Positions 1-11,358 of a stretch of 64,000 nt of DNA are shown piece by piece. The notes under the pieces are model-generated. The model had not been told where the DNA came from and searched no databases. It saw nothing but the letters and a program-made list of their open reading frames with translations. The stretch covers positions 1 through 64,000 of the forward strand of contig LODT01000049.1 in the NCBI GenBank assembly GCA_001606155.1, written 5' to 3'. A program made the position numbers and the translations under genes. Origin of the DNA: Tieghemostelium lacteum. Lineage: Eukaryota; Evosea; Eumycetozoa; Dictyosteliales; Raperosteliaceae. Numbering within the stretch: the first letter of the stretch is position 1; each line of letters starts with the position of its first letter.

Positions 1-1936
1 ATAAAAAAAAAGTAGATTATAAATTAACAATAGGTTAGTATTTATGATATAAATATTAGAGAAATTAAATTATAAAATATTAATAAAAGTGCAATAACAA
101 TAACAACAACAACAACAACTCTAGAGAACAAATCTGAAATAATAAAATCCATCTAAAATTGAATACAAGGTGTACTGATGACTGATGAATCATTAAATGA
201 TTATCCAAAATACTACTCAACATCTGATAATATCCCTACAGATTGTATATTTAATTATACTGTTTGTGTTTAGGTGTATGTATATATAATGTCTGTTGAT
301 ATGTGTGTATGTTTAGTGTGATTGTGTTTAAATTATTTAATTATTGTTGTTTTTGTTGTTGATAGTAGTGTAAAAACAGAAATTGAGATCTCTAGTTTGT
401 GTCTGATAGGTAGGATGTGTAAATTTGTTTTATATATAGAAATAATAACAAAATTTTAGATAAACTGACTAGAGTGATGAATTAACTTGGGGTGAAATAA
501 TAATAAATGTTAAAGATAAAAACAATATTTTTAAAAAAATTTTTATAGTCGTTTGATGGAAATTAATGTTAAAGTGGTAATGGTGGGGGTGGTATTAGGG
601 TGGGTTTGGTTTGTTTTTTTTTTTTTTCCTGATATTCTTTCCTATTCTATTATCATATTGTTTTGATATTTGTTACATTATTTGTGACTGTTATTTCATG
701 TTTACATGTTTTAAATAACAATGTACACTATCATCGGGAAGAAGAGAATGTATATATGTTTTCACATCTCCATCCCCAATACCACTAAAACACACTCTCT
801 CATTATTTAAATAATATGACCCTAATTTTAAAATTTCTCTGAAAATGGATAAAAATGATGGTATTGGCCAATTATAATATTACCTGTGTACTATTTTTGA
901 TTTTATATGGGTTGTGTATTTATATATCTATCACTCTCTACTACTATAACCTCGAGAAAAAAATTTATCTGAAAAAATAAAAATTCAAAAAAAGACTTTG
1001 ATTGATTTTGATGATTTTTAAAAAAAGTTTTTACAATAATAAAAAAAAGTGTTAAAGCAATCTATTTTGGAATCAAAGAATTATATTGAAATTCCAGCTT
1101 TTATATCTATATCTTTGTTGTCAAAATTTAAATAATTTATTATTTTTTTTTTTTTATAACTATTTTTCCATACCCCTCACATCCACACCAACACATTGTA
1201 ATATTACCACGCTTTTCTTATTTCTTAATTTATAACTGAAAAGATGTGAAAATATTTAAATTTTAGATGCACACAATTAAGTGATAGTGGGTGTGTTTGC
1301 TATTGTTGTTGTTTTGTTGTTATTTAGATAAATTTATATATCACTAATGTGAAATTTCTTGATGTTATGTCTGATACATTCTATAATAGAGTATACTATT
1401 AAATTATGTCACTTTATTCTTTATCCACTATCCATTGTAAGAATTTCGCTCTCTATTAATTTTTTCATATCATTTTTTGATTTTATGATCACTGTATTAA
1501 TATGGCAGTTGTTTTACCAATATTTCAGAGGAGTGTGTGAGTGTTAATGGGGATATCATTTCAATAAATTTAATATTTATTCAAAATTGTATTAAATGAT
1601 AAACGATTATTATATATAAATTACTGATATAGAAATACAATGTAAAATATAACAATATTTAAACTAACCTTATTAAAAGAAAATGGTGTTTATATCTAAA
1701 TCTATCTTGTTATATGTGTTATATATTCTAGTAAAACTGACAAGTTATCATAATAATTATTATTTTTTAATTTTTCATTATTCTACTTTCTCACTCTATA
1801 CACAACTAGTGAACTGTATACTTGTGTTTTTTAAACCAAATATGTAAAATTAACAAATGATACAAAAGGGATAGAATAGAAAAGTTGAGATTGTGATATA
1901 TATATTGTGTTTTGTTTTGTTTATTGTGTTTTTAAT
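1..1936. other. Intergenic, no gene seen
   Basis: AT-rich sequence with T and A runs and no open frame that reads like a protein. The only long frame (1359-1547) is rich in Ile, Phe and Leu, as expected from AT-rich noise. A G-rich patch lies at about 572-613. The stretch probably contains the 3' flank of UTP18 and the flank of a gene outside the window. No tRNA or structured RNA was recognised by eye. Confidence 0.6.
572..613 (+). other. G-rich tract in AT-rich spacer
   Basis: A run of about 40 bases contains repeated GG, GGG and GGGGG blocks spaced by short T/A stretches, in a spacer that is otherwise nearly all A and T. It could form a G-quadruplex or resemble the G/T-rich boxes bound by the dictyostelid factor GBF. 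Either reading is inference. Confidence 0.3.
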
Positions 1937-3266
1937 TTATTTGAATAATGGTAGTTTGAAGGTGAATATTGTACCATTACTATTACCAATAGTGAACCAA
2001 TTGGCTAGAGGTGAAAAATCCAGTGCGGTAATATGTTTACATTGTTTAGTTTGGTTGGTAGGGATATAGGTATGATGTGAAGGATACTGGAAGAAACGAA
2101 TGAGATTATCATCCAATTTAGAAAATGCAACCATAATTGAACTACTAGGATGAAAGTGAATTGATGTAATGGGATGTACTAAATTATCAAAGTCTTTCAA
2201 TGGTTTAGGATTGGTCTCTGTCATACAATTTGCCAAATCATAGCTGTTAATATACCCAAATTCACTACCAGTGCATAAATAGGTAGTTTTAGTACCTGTA
2301 CTATTCTTGAGATTATAAACATCAGAGATGGCAATAGATGTAACAGACTTTGAATTGGCATTACCATAATCTTTGAATTTATGAAACAGTTTCATATCAG
2401 TCATTGAAAAACAGTGAATTTGACCATTGTAACTGAGAAATAGTGTGTTACCATCCGGTGAAAATGTTATAGCACTAACTTGGGTACTTGCTAGAATTGA
2501 TTCGTGTACTACTGATCTTGTATCTGATCTAACTATACTCAAAGTCCCCTGAACATCTACAGTTGCTATATAGTCACCTGAGATTGCATACTTATTAAAC
2601 TTGAATTTAGATGATCTCAATTTAACCTGTTCGCTAACTCTACTATCCATATTATATATATAAAAATAAGATTGTTCACCAAAGATTACAATCTCATTTC
2701 TACCATCTACAAAATCTGCAAATCTAATATGAAAATTTTTCAATTCACCACTATGAATTGGTTTCACAAATTCATCAGAACTTGACAAAATTGCAAATGT
2801 ACCTTTACTTCCACAAACCAATAACAATTCTCCATCTCTATGATATTTTATGACTGTAATCTCTGCCTATAAATTATAAATATTAATACACATTCCAAAT
2901 CTATTGAATAATCATTCATAACACCTACCCTTAATACATTTGATTTTGACAATAATCTATAATCTAAAACATTAGAGTCAACTGATTTTCCTTTAGTAAG
3001 TGCAAAATTGGATTGTGTAATTAATTCTTCAATTTCATTTCTCTCTACCTCTATAGTTTGTTTTTGTATTATTGCCCATTTTGGAATACTATTGAATAAT
3101 CAGACCTCTAGGTATTAGTGTCATATTAGGTATATCAAGTTCCTAACTATTATACAAACACTTGATAGTTATTAGGTTTTACTGTATAATTTGAGTCATC
3201 TTCATCAACCCATGCTGGTTTTAATCCAATTTCATTATTTTCTAACATATCAGTATCATTACTCAT
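1937..3266 (-). CDS. utp18: UTP18, U3 snoRNP/SSU processome WD40 protein
   Basis: WD40 protein of the small-subunit processome, acting in the nucleolus in early 18S rRNA processing. It reads 5' to 3' on the minus strand. Exon 1 starts at ATG 3266 and carries the acidic motif AWVDEDDS, typical of Utp18. Exon 2 is 3088-2929 and contains IPKWAIIQ. Exon 3 is 2866-1937. The last intron is phase 0 (GTAGGT..TAG). The first intron's donor near 3155-3160 is ambiguous, and I favour the phase-2 GTTTGT. The C-terminal stretch ETNPKPLKDFDNLV followed by ITSIHFHPSS and ALDFSPLANWFTIGN matches the conserved end of human and yeast UTP18 as I remember it. The product is about 400 residues, somewhat short for the family, mainly because of a short N-terminus. 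The gene diverges from the MUS81 gene across a T-rich spacer of about 150 bp. Confidence 0.85.
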
Positions 3267-3413
3267 TTTTTGTAAACTTTCGTCTTCTTCGTTATTTTTT
3301 TCAAAATGATAAAAAAAATACAAAACTAATCAATTCTCCCTCTCTTTTTTTAATTTTTTTTTTTTAATTTTAATTTGATTTGATTATCATTTTACAACAG
3401 ATATGATTATAAA

Positions 3414-5528
3414 ATGAATAGTAATAATACGATATCAAATCCTCACATTATAGAATTTTTAAATAAAAAGATACAATATATAAAAGATAATGGAGGTGAT
3501 ATAAAGAAAACTGGTATTTACAAGAAGGCTATAATCTCACTTCAACTCTATCCACTACCTATATTCTCTGGTAAAGATGCTGAGATATTAAGTGGTATCG
3601 GTCCATCACTATCCAAACAAATTGATACATTTTTAAAAACTAATAAACATCCTCTCCACCTAAATGGTCCACCAACACCTCTAAAATTACTATATAATCA
3701 ACAATCTTCTCAACCTACACAACCATCTCAATCAACACAATCATCCCAACCAAACACAACCAAAACATCTAAATCAAAATCATTAAAATCAAAATTATTA
3801 TCATCTTCAACACAATCTAAAAAATCAACAAATAATTCAAAGAATAATTCAACTGTAACATCCAATACAACATCTAAAAGTAAAAAAACACAAATAGACA
3901 CTGAAAATGATAAAGAAAATCAAAATTGTAATGTTACAATGGATTTTGATTTTGATGATGAAAATCTATTTTCAGATTTAAATAATAATAAGAATAATAG
4001 TAGTATTGGGAAAGTTTTACCAGTATTTTCAGGAATTAATAATAATATAACACAAAAGAATAATGATATTTTTAATGATAGTTTAATATTTAATGATAGT
4101 GATGTTGATGATAGGAATATGAATCAACAATCAATATTTACACCAATTAAGTCACCAATTGGGAATAGTATAATGACACCACCACAATCACAATATAAAT
4201 CTATATTTTCACCATTGAATACCATGTCTACACCTGTACATAGACAAAGACTAGGTAGTCTTAGAAAAACACCATTATTTACATCACCAACCAAATCACC
4301 AAAGACTATAGTATTCTCTCCACGTTCAAAAACAAGTCTACTCACATCACCATCACCATTTAAATCACCTAGAAAATCAAAATCATTTAAAAAGAAATTA
4401 GATCACAGACCAATATTCTCACCAATTAAAAAGAGAAAAACTAATCATCTAAAAATCATTAATACTCTTGTAGACAGTGATAATGAAGAAGAAAGAAGAG
4501 AAGAAGAAATAGAAAATGAAATGGAAGAGCAAGAGGATGAAATTATAAGCACACAATATTTTGTGAAAAAGAAATCTAAATCTGGTAATGTGGGGGACAG
4601 TGATATTTCAAATAACCATGATGGTGGTAAATTACCAAAATTTAAAAAGATTATTTGTATTATTGATAATAGAGAGGTGAAATCTGTGAATGAAAGAGAT
4701 TATATTGTTAGGAAACTGAATGAACGTGGTGTTGAATCAGTGGTAAAGAAATTGGAACTTGGTGATTTTGTATGGGTTGCTGTGGATATGGAAGATAGGG
4801 AATGGATGTTAAATTATGTTATTGAGAGAAAGAAGACAGATGATCTTAGTAGTTCTATAATGGATGGTAGATATAAGGAACAGAAATTCAGGTTACGTAA
4901 ATCAGGGTTTAGTAATATAATCTATTTGGTTGAGGGTAACCTCTCATTGTGTACCTTTCAGAAAACCAATCAAAAGAGATGGGGTAGTATAAACTTTGGT
5001 CTGTCACCTGAGATTTTGTTGAAGGCTTTTGTATCGACTATGGTTCAACCTAGAATGGTTTGTAGAGAATCACCGGATTTGGATGGTACTATAAAGTTTA
5101 TTGAAGGAATTACAGTGTATTTACAAAAGATGTTAATTGGTTCAGTGTCAATGACAGAGGATGGCAATGATGAGAATACAACTAGATTATCAAAATACAT
5201 TTACAATAACAATAGAAATGGGGATGATGAAAATGTGGATTTGGAGACATTTAATCAGAGTAATGGGAAATCAAAATCTTTGACAATGAGGGAGTTTTTT
5301 GCAAAGTCTTTATTGCAGATACCTGGAATCTCACCAGAGAGAGCACATAGTATTGTGTCATTCTATCCTACACCAATATCCTTAATTCAAAAGTACCAGT
5401 CCATGAAGAAACATCAAGAAGACCCTGAACTTTTATTTAAAGATTTAATCTATGGTAGAAATGGTAAGAAATTAGGTGCTGAATTAAGTAAAAGAATTTA
5501 TCATTTTTACACTGATTTAGAATTATAG
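3414..5528 (+). CDS. mus81: MUS81, structure-specific endonuclease catalytic subunit
   Basis: Catalytic subunit of the Mus81-Eme1 type nuclease, which cuts replication-fork and recombination intermediates in the nucleus. Its 704 residues are encoded by one exon. Residues 1-70 form a Mus81-type N-terminal helix-hairpin-helix region (LSGIGPSLSKQID). Residues 75-400 are a low-complexity Ser/Thr/Asn/Lys linker with many Ser-Pro and Thr-Pro sites (TPIKSP, SPLNT, SPFKSP), possible CDK targets. Residues about 415-560 form the ERCC4 nuclease fold, with IIDNRE and the catalytic IERKKTDDL near residue 470. A second helix-hairpin-helix, IPGISPERAHSIV, lies near 645. All catalytic-motif residues are present. 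The linker makes it longer than the usual 550-610 residues. The frame 4124-4345 on the opposite strand is a shadow. Confidence 0.93.
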   Translation: MNSNNTISNPHIIEFLNKKIQYIKDNGGDIKKTGIYKKAIISLQLYPLPIFSGKDAEILSGIGPSLSKQIDTFLKTNKHPLHLNGPPTPLKLLYNQQSSQPTQPSQSTQSSQPNTTKTSKSKSLKSKLLSSSTQSKKSTNNSKNNSTVTSNTTSKSKKTQIDTENDKENQNCNVTMDFDFDDENLFSDLNNNKNNSSIGKVLPVFSGINNNITQKNNDIFNDSLIFNDSDVDDRNMNQQSIFTPIKSPIGNSIMTPPQSQYKSIFSPLNTMSTPVHRQRLGSLRKTPLFTSPTKSPKTIVFSPRSKTSLLTSPSPFKSPRKSKSFKKKLDHRPIFSPIKKRKTNHLKIINTLVDSDNEEERREEEIENEMEEQEDEIISTQYFVKKKSKSGNVGDSDISNNHDGGKLPKFKKIICIIDNREVKSVNERDYIVRKLNERGVESVVKKLELGDFVWVAVDMEDREWMLNYVIERKKTDDLSSSIMDGRYKEQKFRLRKSGFSNIIYLVEGNLSLCTFQKTNQKRWGSINFGLSPEILLKAFVSTMVQPRMVCRESPDLDGTIKFIEGITVYLQKMLIGSVSMTEDGNDENTTRLSKYIYNNNRNGDDENVDLETFNQSNGKSKSLTMREFFAKSLLQIPGISPERAHSIVSFYPTPISLIQKYQSMKKHQEDPELLFKDLIYGRNGKKLGAELSKRIYHFYTDLEL

Positions 5529-5702
5529 ATATCTATAAATCTTTGATAATATAAATTTATCTTTATTTTCTAAATTAAGAACAATCCCCACACTTTAAAC
5601 CAAATCCAAAATGAGGTCTTTTTAAAAAAAATACAAAAAATTTTTTTTTTAAAATTCATTTTCAAAGATCTTCACATTGTTTCATTTATTTAGATATATA
5701 TA

Positions 5703-7096
5703 ATGCCAATTTTATTCTCATTGAATCTTTGGGCTGATATTGGAAATGATGAACCTGCTTATAAATTAAATAGATTAATGGTATGTGTTAACACCAGCAA
5801 ACAGACATTGTCACTGAAAAATAAAAATATTTTTTTTTATTTTTAACACATATCTACCCCCTTCATTTCACATAAAAGGATAAATGTTTGTGGTATGAAC
5901 ATGAATCAGGTGGTTTAGGAATACCAATTAGTTGGGGATTGTCAGGACAAACAATGAAAGCCATTGCCAAAGTTGACCAATCAATTATAGGTTCAATTAG
6001 AATTAGAACTTCAAATAAGGGTGTATTCTCATCATGGGATCAATCTGAGATTATAGGTTCAACTTATCATGCATCTGGTATTGCACATGTATGTACACGA
6101 CATTGACATTCATCAGTATTATAAACATTTACTCATTATATATATTTGATATCAACTAGCCTAGTTTACATGACGATCTCTCTACCAATGCTTATATAGA
6201 CGGATTTGTTAAAGAAGATATTAAACTTACAAATCAAGTACTTTGGGATCTATTTGAAAGATCACCAAAAGGGTTTTGTCCATCTGAGGTATGTTTACAG
6301 ATACTCTTTTATATAAACCTATAGAGATTGGATTATTAATCATTGAAAATAGAAATTATTTAATATACAATCAAGTAGAGCTATAAAGGAAGAAGGTTAT
6401 GAATATACAATTATAGGTGGTGAGGCATTTGGATCAGATTCACATGCACAACATAATAAGGGTAATATATTTCAAGTTGAGAATGGATTGAAAGTGATTC
6501 CAACAGTAAATGAAATTCTTCCAAGTGATTTTAATAAGTATCCACATGCTGAGATGTTAGTAGACGAGATTATAAACTATTGTAGAAGAAATCACATTGG
6601 AAGAGTATGTTTGTCTGCTGATGTTGATTTTTGGCTTGACGATCAAGGTTTTGACAGACTTAAATGGCTGTTTATAAAGTGTAGGGAAAGAGGTGAGGAA
6701 ATTCGTATGGTAAACACTAATGCTCTGATAGAGTCTAGTTGGTGTACTGGATATGCCGGGTTGGTATCACTAGAGAGATTCTACGAATCCATTGGAATTC
6801 AAAATTATTTTAAACACATTTCATCTTGGACTAATGCCAGGGGTGATTTAGAGTTTATAGATTGGGAGAGGTCTCAAAGGTCAGCTGACTTTATCAAGGC
6901 TCATACTGACAAGTATCTAAAAGGCATCAGTCACCAACAATGGGTTGACGGTTACAAATTACAAAGATCCAAAGAAATGTGGTTGAATATCTCTGGTACG
7001 GTATTTTACGACTCCAGAGAACAATGGAAACACTTTATGCCTGAATGTTTTAATGAGAATATGGAAAAGGCTTGGAACCTTTTAAATGAAGCTTAA
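5703..7096 (+). CDS. GH57/polysaccharide-deacetylase-like protein, four exons
   Basis: Four exons join in phase 0: 5703-5780, 5879-6088, 6160-6288 and 6353-7096, with GTATGT donors on the three introns. The product is about 386 residues. It starts MPILFSLNLWADIG and contains an ISWGLSGQTM segment, a histidine-bearing YHASGIAHPSL segment, and SPKGFCPSE. This order resembles the start, middle and 'GFxPPE' turn of GH57 / polysaccharide deacetylase-like beta/alpha barrels. A later stretch with DVDFWLDDQGFD may hold acidic residues. There is no signal peptide, so it is probably cytosolic. The family call is recognition by motif order only, and the substrate is unknown. The gene could instead be a dictyostelid-specific family. 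Confidence 0.75.
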
Positions 7097-7336
7097 ATTT
7101 GAAGAATAAACCATTAACTAATTGTACATTTGGATCCAAAATATATATAAAAATTTGTTAAATATGGACATTACATGTAGGAAATTTTTATTTTTAAATC
7201 TTTAATTTAAAGCTTTCATTAAAATCATTACTCCCCCTATCATAATCAAAAATGGAAAAAAAAAATTTTTTGAATAAAAATATTGTCAGTCGGGTTTTAA
7301 AAAAGTTTTGAGTTAAATAAGATTAAGATAATGGGA

Positions 7337-7543
7337 TTAATTATACATACAGATAATTGACCAGACCCAACCAACAAATGGGATCAAAAGTTGTAAAACA
7401 CCGACAATGACACAATTGATGTTACAATTATCCAATGCACCAAGGATTATAGTACCAAGACCAAAGAAGAAAAAGTCAAGGATACCACAAATTAACATGA
7501 GGTTTTTTTCAAGTTTTGGAATGGCAAAAAAGTCTTTACTCAT
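7337..7543 (-). CDS. Small two-helix membrane protein
   Basis: A 68-residue protein starting at ATG 7543. After a short charged start (SKDFFAIPKLEKN) there are two hydrophobic segments: LMLICGILDFFFFGLGTIILGAL, and IVGVLQLLIPFVGWVWSIICM. A short NCNIN loop joins them. The arrangement matches small dictyostelid/eukaryotic membrane proteins of about 70 residues that have a G-T-I turn and a W-x-W-S-I end. Its function is unknown. It sits head to head with the B-box gene array, about 340 bp apart. Confidence 0.7.
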   Translation of the reverse strand: MSKDFFAIPKLEKNLMLICGILDFFFFGLGTIILGALDNCNINCVIVGVLQLLIPFVGWVWSIICMYN

Positions 7544-7887
7544 TTTGTTATTACTATCGTATTTCTATGTTTGATGGATTGGGACAAGAAACTTTTTTTG
7601 ATGATGTATGATAAAAATCAAAAATAAAAAACAAAAAAAAAATAGATATTTATAAACCCAAATAATTTTTATTGTCTTCTCAGATGATGTCAGGACACAC
7701 CTTTGATCTTAAAGATACTTTCTTTATCATTCTTTGATTTTAAAAAGTGTAAGGTAATATTTTTTTTATAAAATCTTCGGATATTTTTGACAATGTTGAA
7801 GTTTAGAACTCTTTGTGAAAACCAATATGCACAAAGAATATTTTTTGGAATTTTTTGATATTTACAGAAACGAAGAAATTTTCAAAA
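7544..7887. promoter_or_regulatory. Divergent intergenic spacer
   Basis: This spacer lies between the small membrane protein (-) and the first B-box gene (+) and must hold both upstream regions. It is AT-rich with A and T runs. I could not point to a specific motif. Confidence 0.35.
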
Positions 7888-9381
7888 ATGGCGGAATTAG
7901 TACCAACAGAATGTACAGGGGATAATCATGTAGTAAAAATCTCCATTTATTGTAATGATTGTAAAATATTAGTGTGTTTAAAGTGTTTTAACAATCATAA
8001 CAAACATGATATGGTTGACATTGATACTCTTTTTGAGAATCTATGTAAAAAACTTAAAACTATCAATGATAAACAATTAATTGATTTAAAAGTAAAATTC
8101 ACAAATAATGTACAATCATTTGAGACACTTCAGACATTGTATAACAGTGAAAAATTAAAAATTGATAATATGTTTAAAGATTTAGTTGACTATATTCATA
8201 TTAAACAAGTTTCAATTCAGAGAGAATTAAAATCACATTTTGATGATTTAGAAGAAAAACACACTCTTCAACAAACAATGATTGAAAGCAATTTAAAGAT
8301 TATCAGTATAATTGAACATATTGCACAGGGAATTAGTAAACAGGAAATTCAAGCTACATCTTTACTTCAACTTATAGAAAATGTTAATAAAAGTGAAGTG
8401 AAGTTTGAGATTATGGAATATGGACCAATGAAATATAAATTAGATGATAATGGGTTTGAATTAGTAAAAGAAAGAATTGAGTTGTTGGAATTGACAACTA
8501 CATCTAGTAATAATCTATACATGTATTCTATAAGGAGTCAATCACAAATAATGGAGATTTATAATCTGACAAAAAAGACTATAAAAGAAATTCCAATATC
8601 TAAATTTGAATTAAATGGACAACTATTTACTTTACAATGTTCAGCAACTTCTGAAAAGTATTTGTATATACTGACTAGTTCTGGGTTAATAACAATTGAT
8701 ATTAGAAATAGTAACTATAAATTGGAGTTAAAACCAATTAATATACCTATTAAATATGAAATTCCACAATCATACTCTACCATTTATGATGGAAAGAATT
8801 CAATTTATTTATTTGGTGGTGTAGATCATGATTCTATTTATCGACTGGATTTGACAAGTTATGATATACATAAATTAGATGCTAAACTACCTGAACCATC
8901 TATATGGTATAGTATGTCTATTGATACTGATACCTATGATGATATATATCTAGTTGGGGGTGTAACCAAACTAGGTGGGTTATTTCAAATTTTAAAATTT
9001 AATATTACCACACAAAATATACAAACCATTTTAATTCCAGGTATGGCACCTTATTCAGAAAATTATCATGATATATTTGGTGTTTATGTTGGTGCAAGTG
9101 AAAAGTCATTATTTATAAGATATACTAAAAATAACAATTTCTTCAGTTTTAATCCAATATTAAATATAAAAACCCCTCTTCCAAGTCCACCTACTCACAT
9201 TGGTGGAGAATCTGGTTCTAGAATGTACTATAATCCACCAAATCACTCCATTTATCTTTTAGACAATGGAGATACCACCATCTATTCCTACAATATCCAT
9301 AAAAAAACTTGGTCAAAAGAAATGGATCTTTCATTATCCCTAAAAGCATCACAAAATATTTCATTTTCAAATTTTGCATAA
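7888..9381 (+). CDS. B-box zinc-finger protein with kelch-like C-terminus, copy 1
   Basis: The start is taken at ATG 7888 (MAELVPTEC), because the frame upstream has no ATG. About 497 residues. Residues 8-50 form a B-box: a Cys/His start, then YCNDCKILVCLKCFNNHNKHD. Residues 55-155 are predicted coiled coil rich in Lys, Glu and Leu. The C-terminal part has kelch-like beta repeats, for example IYLFGGVDHDSIYRLDL and DDIYLVGG. The layout B-box, coiled coil, beta-propeller resembles a TRIM-like protein without a RING, and dictyostelids carry many such genes. It is the first of three tandem same-strand paralogs, and its propeller is the best preserved. Ligand and function are unknown. Confidence 0.85.
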   Translation: MAELVPTECTGDNHVVKISIYCNDCKILVCLKCFNNHNKHDMVDIDTLFENLCKKLKTINDKQLIDLKVKFTNNVQSFETLQTLYNSEKLKIDNMFKDLVDYIHIKQVSIQRELKSHFDDLEEKHTLQQTMIESNLKIISIIEHIAQGISKQEIQATSLLQLIENVNKSEVKFEIMEYGPMKYKLDDNGFELVKERIELLELTTTSSNNLYMYSIRSQSQIMEIYNLTKKTIKEIPISKFELNGQLFTLQCSATSEKYLYILTSSGLITIDIRNSNYKLELKPINIPIKYEIPQSYSTIYDGKNSIYLFGGVDHDSIYRLDLTSYDIHKLDAKLPEPSIWYSMSIDTDTYDDIYLVGGVTKLGGLFQILKFNITTQNIQTILIPGMAPYSENYHDIFGVYVGASEKSLFIRYTKNNNFFSFNPILNIKTPLPSPPTHIGGESGSRMYYNPPNHSIYLLDNGDTTIYSYNIHKKTWSKEMDLSLSLKASQNISFSNFA

Positions 9382-9810
9382 ACAACCTGAATATCTGGAA
9401 ATATTTGTTTCTAAAAAGATGTTAGAATAATTAACCAACAGATAAATCAAAATCATAGGAGCAATTTATAAATAATTTATTACAACATTTATGATGAGTA
9501 TGAGTAATATTCAAATTTTTTAAGAAGTTTATTGATTTCTAGGTTCAATGCTAAGCACAACAAAAAAATTTTCTTCCAATTGGAAAATTTTCCTGCCCTA
9601 TAATTTTTTGCTATTGCAACTAAGTAAGAGTGTTTTTTATATGCGGTTTTCACGACTTAGAAATTTTCAATTTTTTTATTATGTAAAAATCGCTCCCAAA
9701 AAAGATTTGAATTTTGTTTTAAAATCCTAAAAAAAATAAGTTTTGGAAAAAAAAAATTTACAATATATTAAATAAATACTTTATTTTTTTACAACTTTTT
9801 TTTGTTAGCA
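9382..9810. other. Spacer between B-box paralogs 1 and 2
   Basis: AT-rich spacer. A short open frame (9548-9730) is biased to Phe, Leu and Lys and shows no domain, so I treat it as chance. Confidence 0.5.
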
Positions 9811-11358
9811 ATGGACGCTATAACAAAATGTACAATAGAAAACCATGTTGAAATAGTTAATATGTATTGTAATGATTGTAAAGTTTCAATATGCATTCGT
9901 TGTATGAAAGATCACAGAAAACATGATATGATAGACAATGATACATTGTATAATGAACAAATAGCAAAAGCAAATAATGCTATTAAATCTATTGCCACTC
10001 AAGTTGGCAGCTTGAAAATGAAATTCGAGAAAAATGAACAGTCTTTTATGATGGTTAAATCTAGATATGAAGAATCAAAAGCAAAGATTGAAAGTGTTAG
10101 TAGAGATCTCATTGATGTAATTCTAAAACTAGAACTACAAAGAGAATTGGATTCACACTTTAATGATGTATCGGATAATCAATCTAATATACAAAAAAAC
10201 ATTGAGAGTGATATACAACTTCTTCAGAAGATGTCAAGTGATATTCAAGTAAAAGAAACTGTTCCTAATAATATGGAAATGGTTGAATATATTCACTCAT
10301 TTAACAGCTATTTAGATAAGCAAGCAATAGATAAGAAGAAGATTACTGACAATATCAATGATGATATTGATTATAGTCTATCTATCCCTTTTTTTAATGA
10401 TTCAGCATCAATTGATACTAGCAATCACATTCAGTTATTGCATTTATGTGACAATAACTATATGTATATTTTGAAAGGTATTGACTGTTTAGAAATCTAT
10501 GATCTAAATAGAAATGCTTCAAAATCTATCAATATTCCACCAATTTTTATTGAAAACCAATTTCAGTGCCTCCATACCGTAAATAATTGTATCTATGTAT
10601 TTACAAAGACATCAATATATGTTTTAAATACTATCTCTGATGAATTAAAATGGGAAATTCATAGTCAACCAAAATCAAATTATATAGTTGGCCCATTGTT
10701 TGCTATTTTCAATGGAATTGATAAATTCTATATAGTAGCATCTTCAACTGGGTACGTATGGACTTTTGATACCAACACTAAAAAAGTTTATCAACTTGCT
10801 GATTTTATGCAGACGGCATATCATTGTAGTCTTTTTCTAGCTCCAGATAAGAGTATTATAATTATTAATCATCCTAATCAACATTCAACATCATCAATCT
10901 ATAAAATCGTAAATAACTCGATTAGTAATTTATATAATAACAACAATAACAACAATAATTATAATAACCTCAAAATGGCTATTGGAAATTCCAACCACTT
11001 TAGTCATTACCATTATCCAAGTAAAATCAACTCAATTAATTGCCATGTTGATAATTATTTTTATTCTCTGAATGAAAATCTATTTACTAAAACCCTATAC
11101 GATCCAGTAGCAAATAACTATTCAGGAATAGAGATTCCACTTTCCAAACCCCCATTAAAAGTAAACCCAATTACTCAACAGAGTAGAATTCTCTACAAAG
11201 GGAACCAAAATTTAATCTATCTATTTGAAAACAAAAACCCTAATATGTATATTTATAACATTCTTCAAAATACTTGGTCGCAGTATAAATTACATTCTGA
11301 ACTCTCCTTACCATCTTTAATATTTTTTTCAAAATCTTGTAATCATTTTTATAAATAA
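9811..11358 (+). CDS. B-box zinc-finger protein with kelch-like C-terminus, copy 2
   Basis: ATG 9811 (MDAITKCTIENHVE) is chosen because it aligns with the start of copy 3. About 515 residues. The B-box reads YCNDCKVSICIRCMKDHRKHD, followed by DNDTLYNEQ, which is nearly the same in copy 3. A long coiled coil covers about residues 45-170. The C-terminal half has degenerate kelch-like strands (CIYVFTKTSIYVLN, KFYIVASSTGYVWTFD). It contains a short Asn-rich tract (NNNNNNNNYNN) near residue 380, caused by an AAC/AAT repeat. Copies 2 and 3 are closer to each other than to copy 1, most clearly around the B-box and coiled coil. Confidence 0.85.
   Translation: MDAITKCTIENHVEIVNMYCNDCKVSICIRCMKDHRKHDMIDNDTLYNEQIAKANNAIKSIATQVGSLKMKFEKNEQSFMMVKSRYEESKAKIESVSRDLIDVILKLELQRELDSHFNDVSDNQSNIQKNIESDIQLLQKMSSDIQVKETVPNNMEMVEYIHSFNSYLDKQAIDKKKITDNINDDIDYSLSIPFFNDSASIDTSNHIQLLHLCDNNYMYILKGIDCLEIYDLNRNASKSINIPPIFIENQFQCLHTVNNCIYVFTKTSIYVLNTISDELKWEIHSQPKSNYIVGPLFAIFNGIDKFYIVASSTGYVWTFDTNTKKVYQLADFMQTAYHCSLFLAPDKSIIIINHPNQHSTSSIYKIVNNSISNLYNNNNNNNNYNNLKMAIGNSNHFSHYHYPSKINSINCHVDNYFYSLNENLFTKTLYDPVANNYSGIEIPLSKPPLKVNPITQQSRILYKGNQNLIYLFENKNPNMYIYNILQNTWSQYKLHSELSLPSLIFFSKSCNHFYK

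Noticed and set aside
1359-1547. 62-codon open frame
   Set aside because: It is Ile/Phe/Leu-rich in an AT-rich spacer and has no domain or flanking exon signals.
4124-4345. Minus-strand frame inside MUS81
   Set aside because: It lies opposite the low-complexity MUS81 linker and is a shadow.
9548-9730. 60-codon frame between B-box genes
   Set aside because: Biased composition, no homology cue, and it lies in a spacer.
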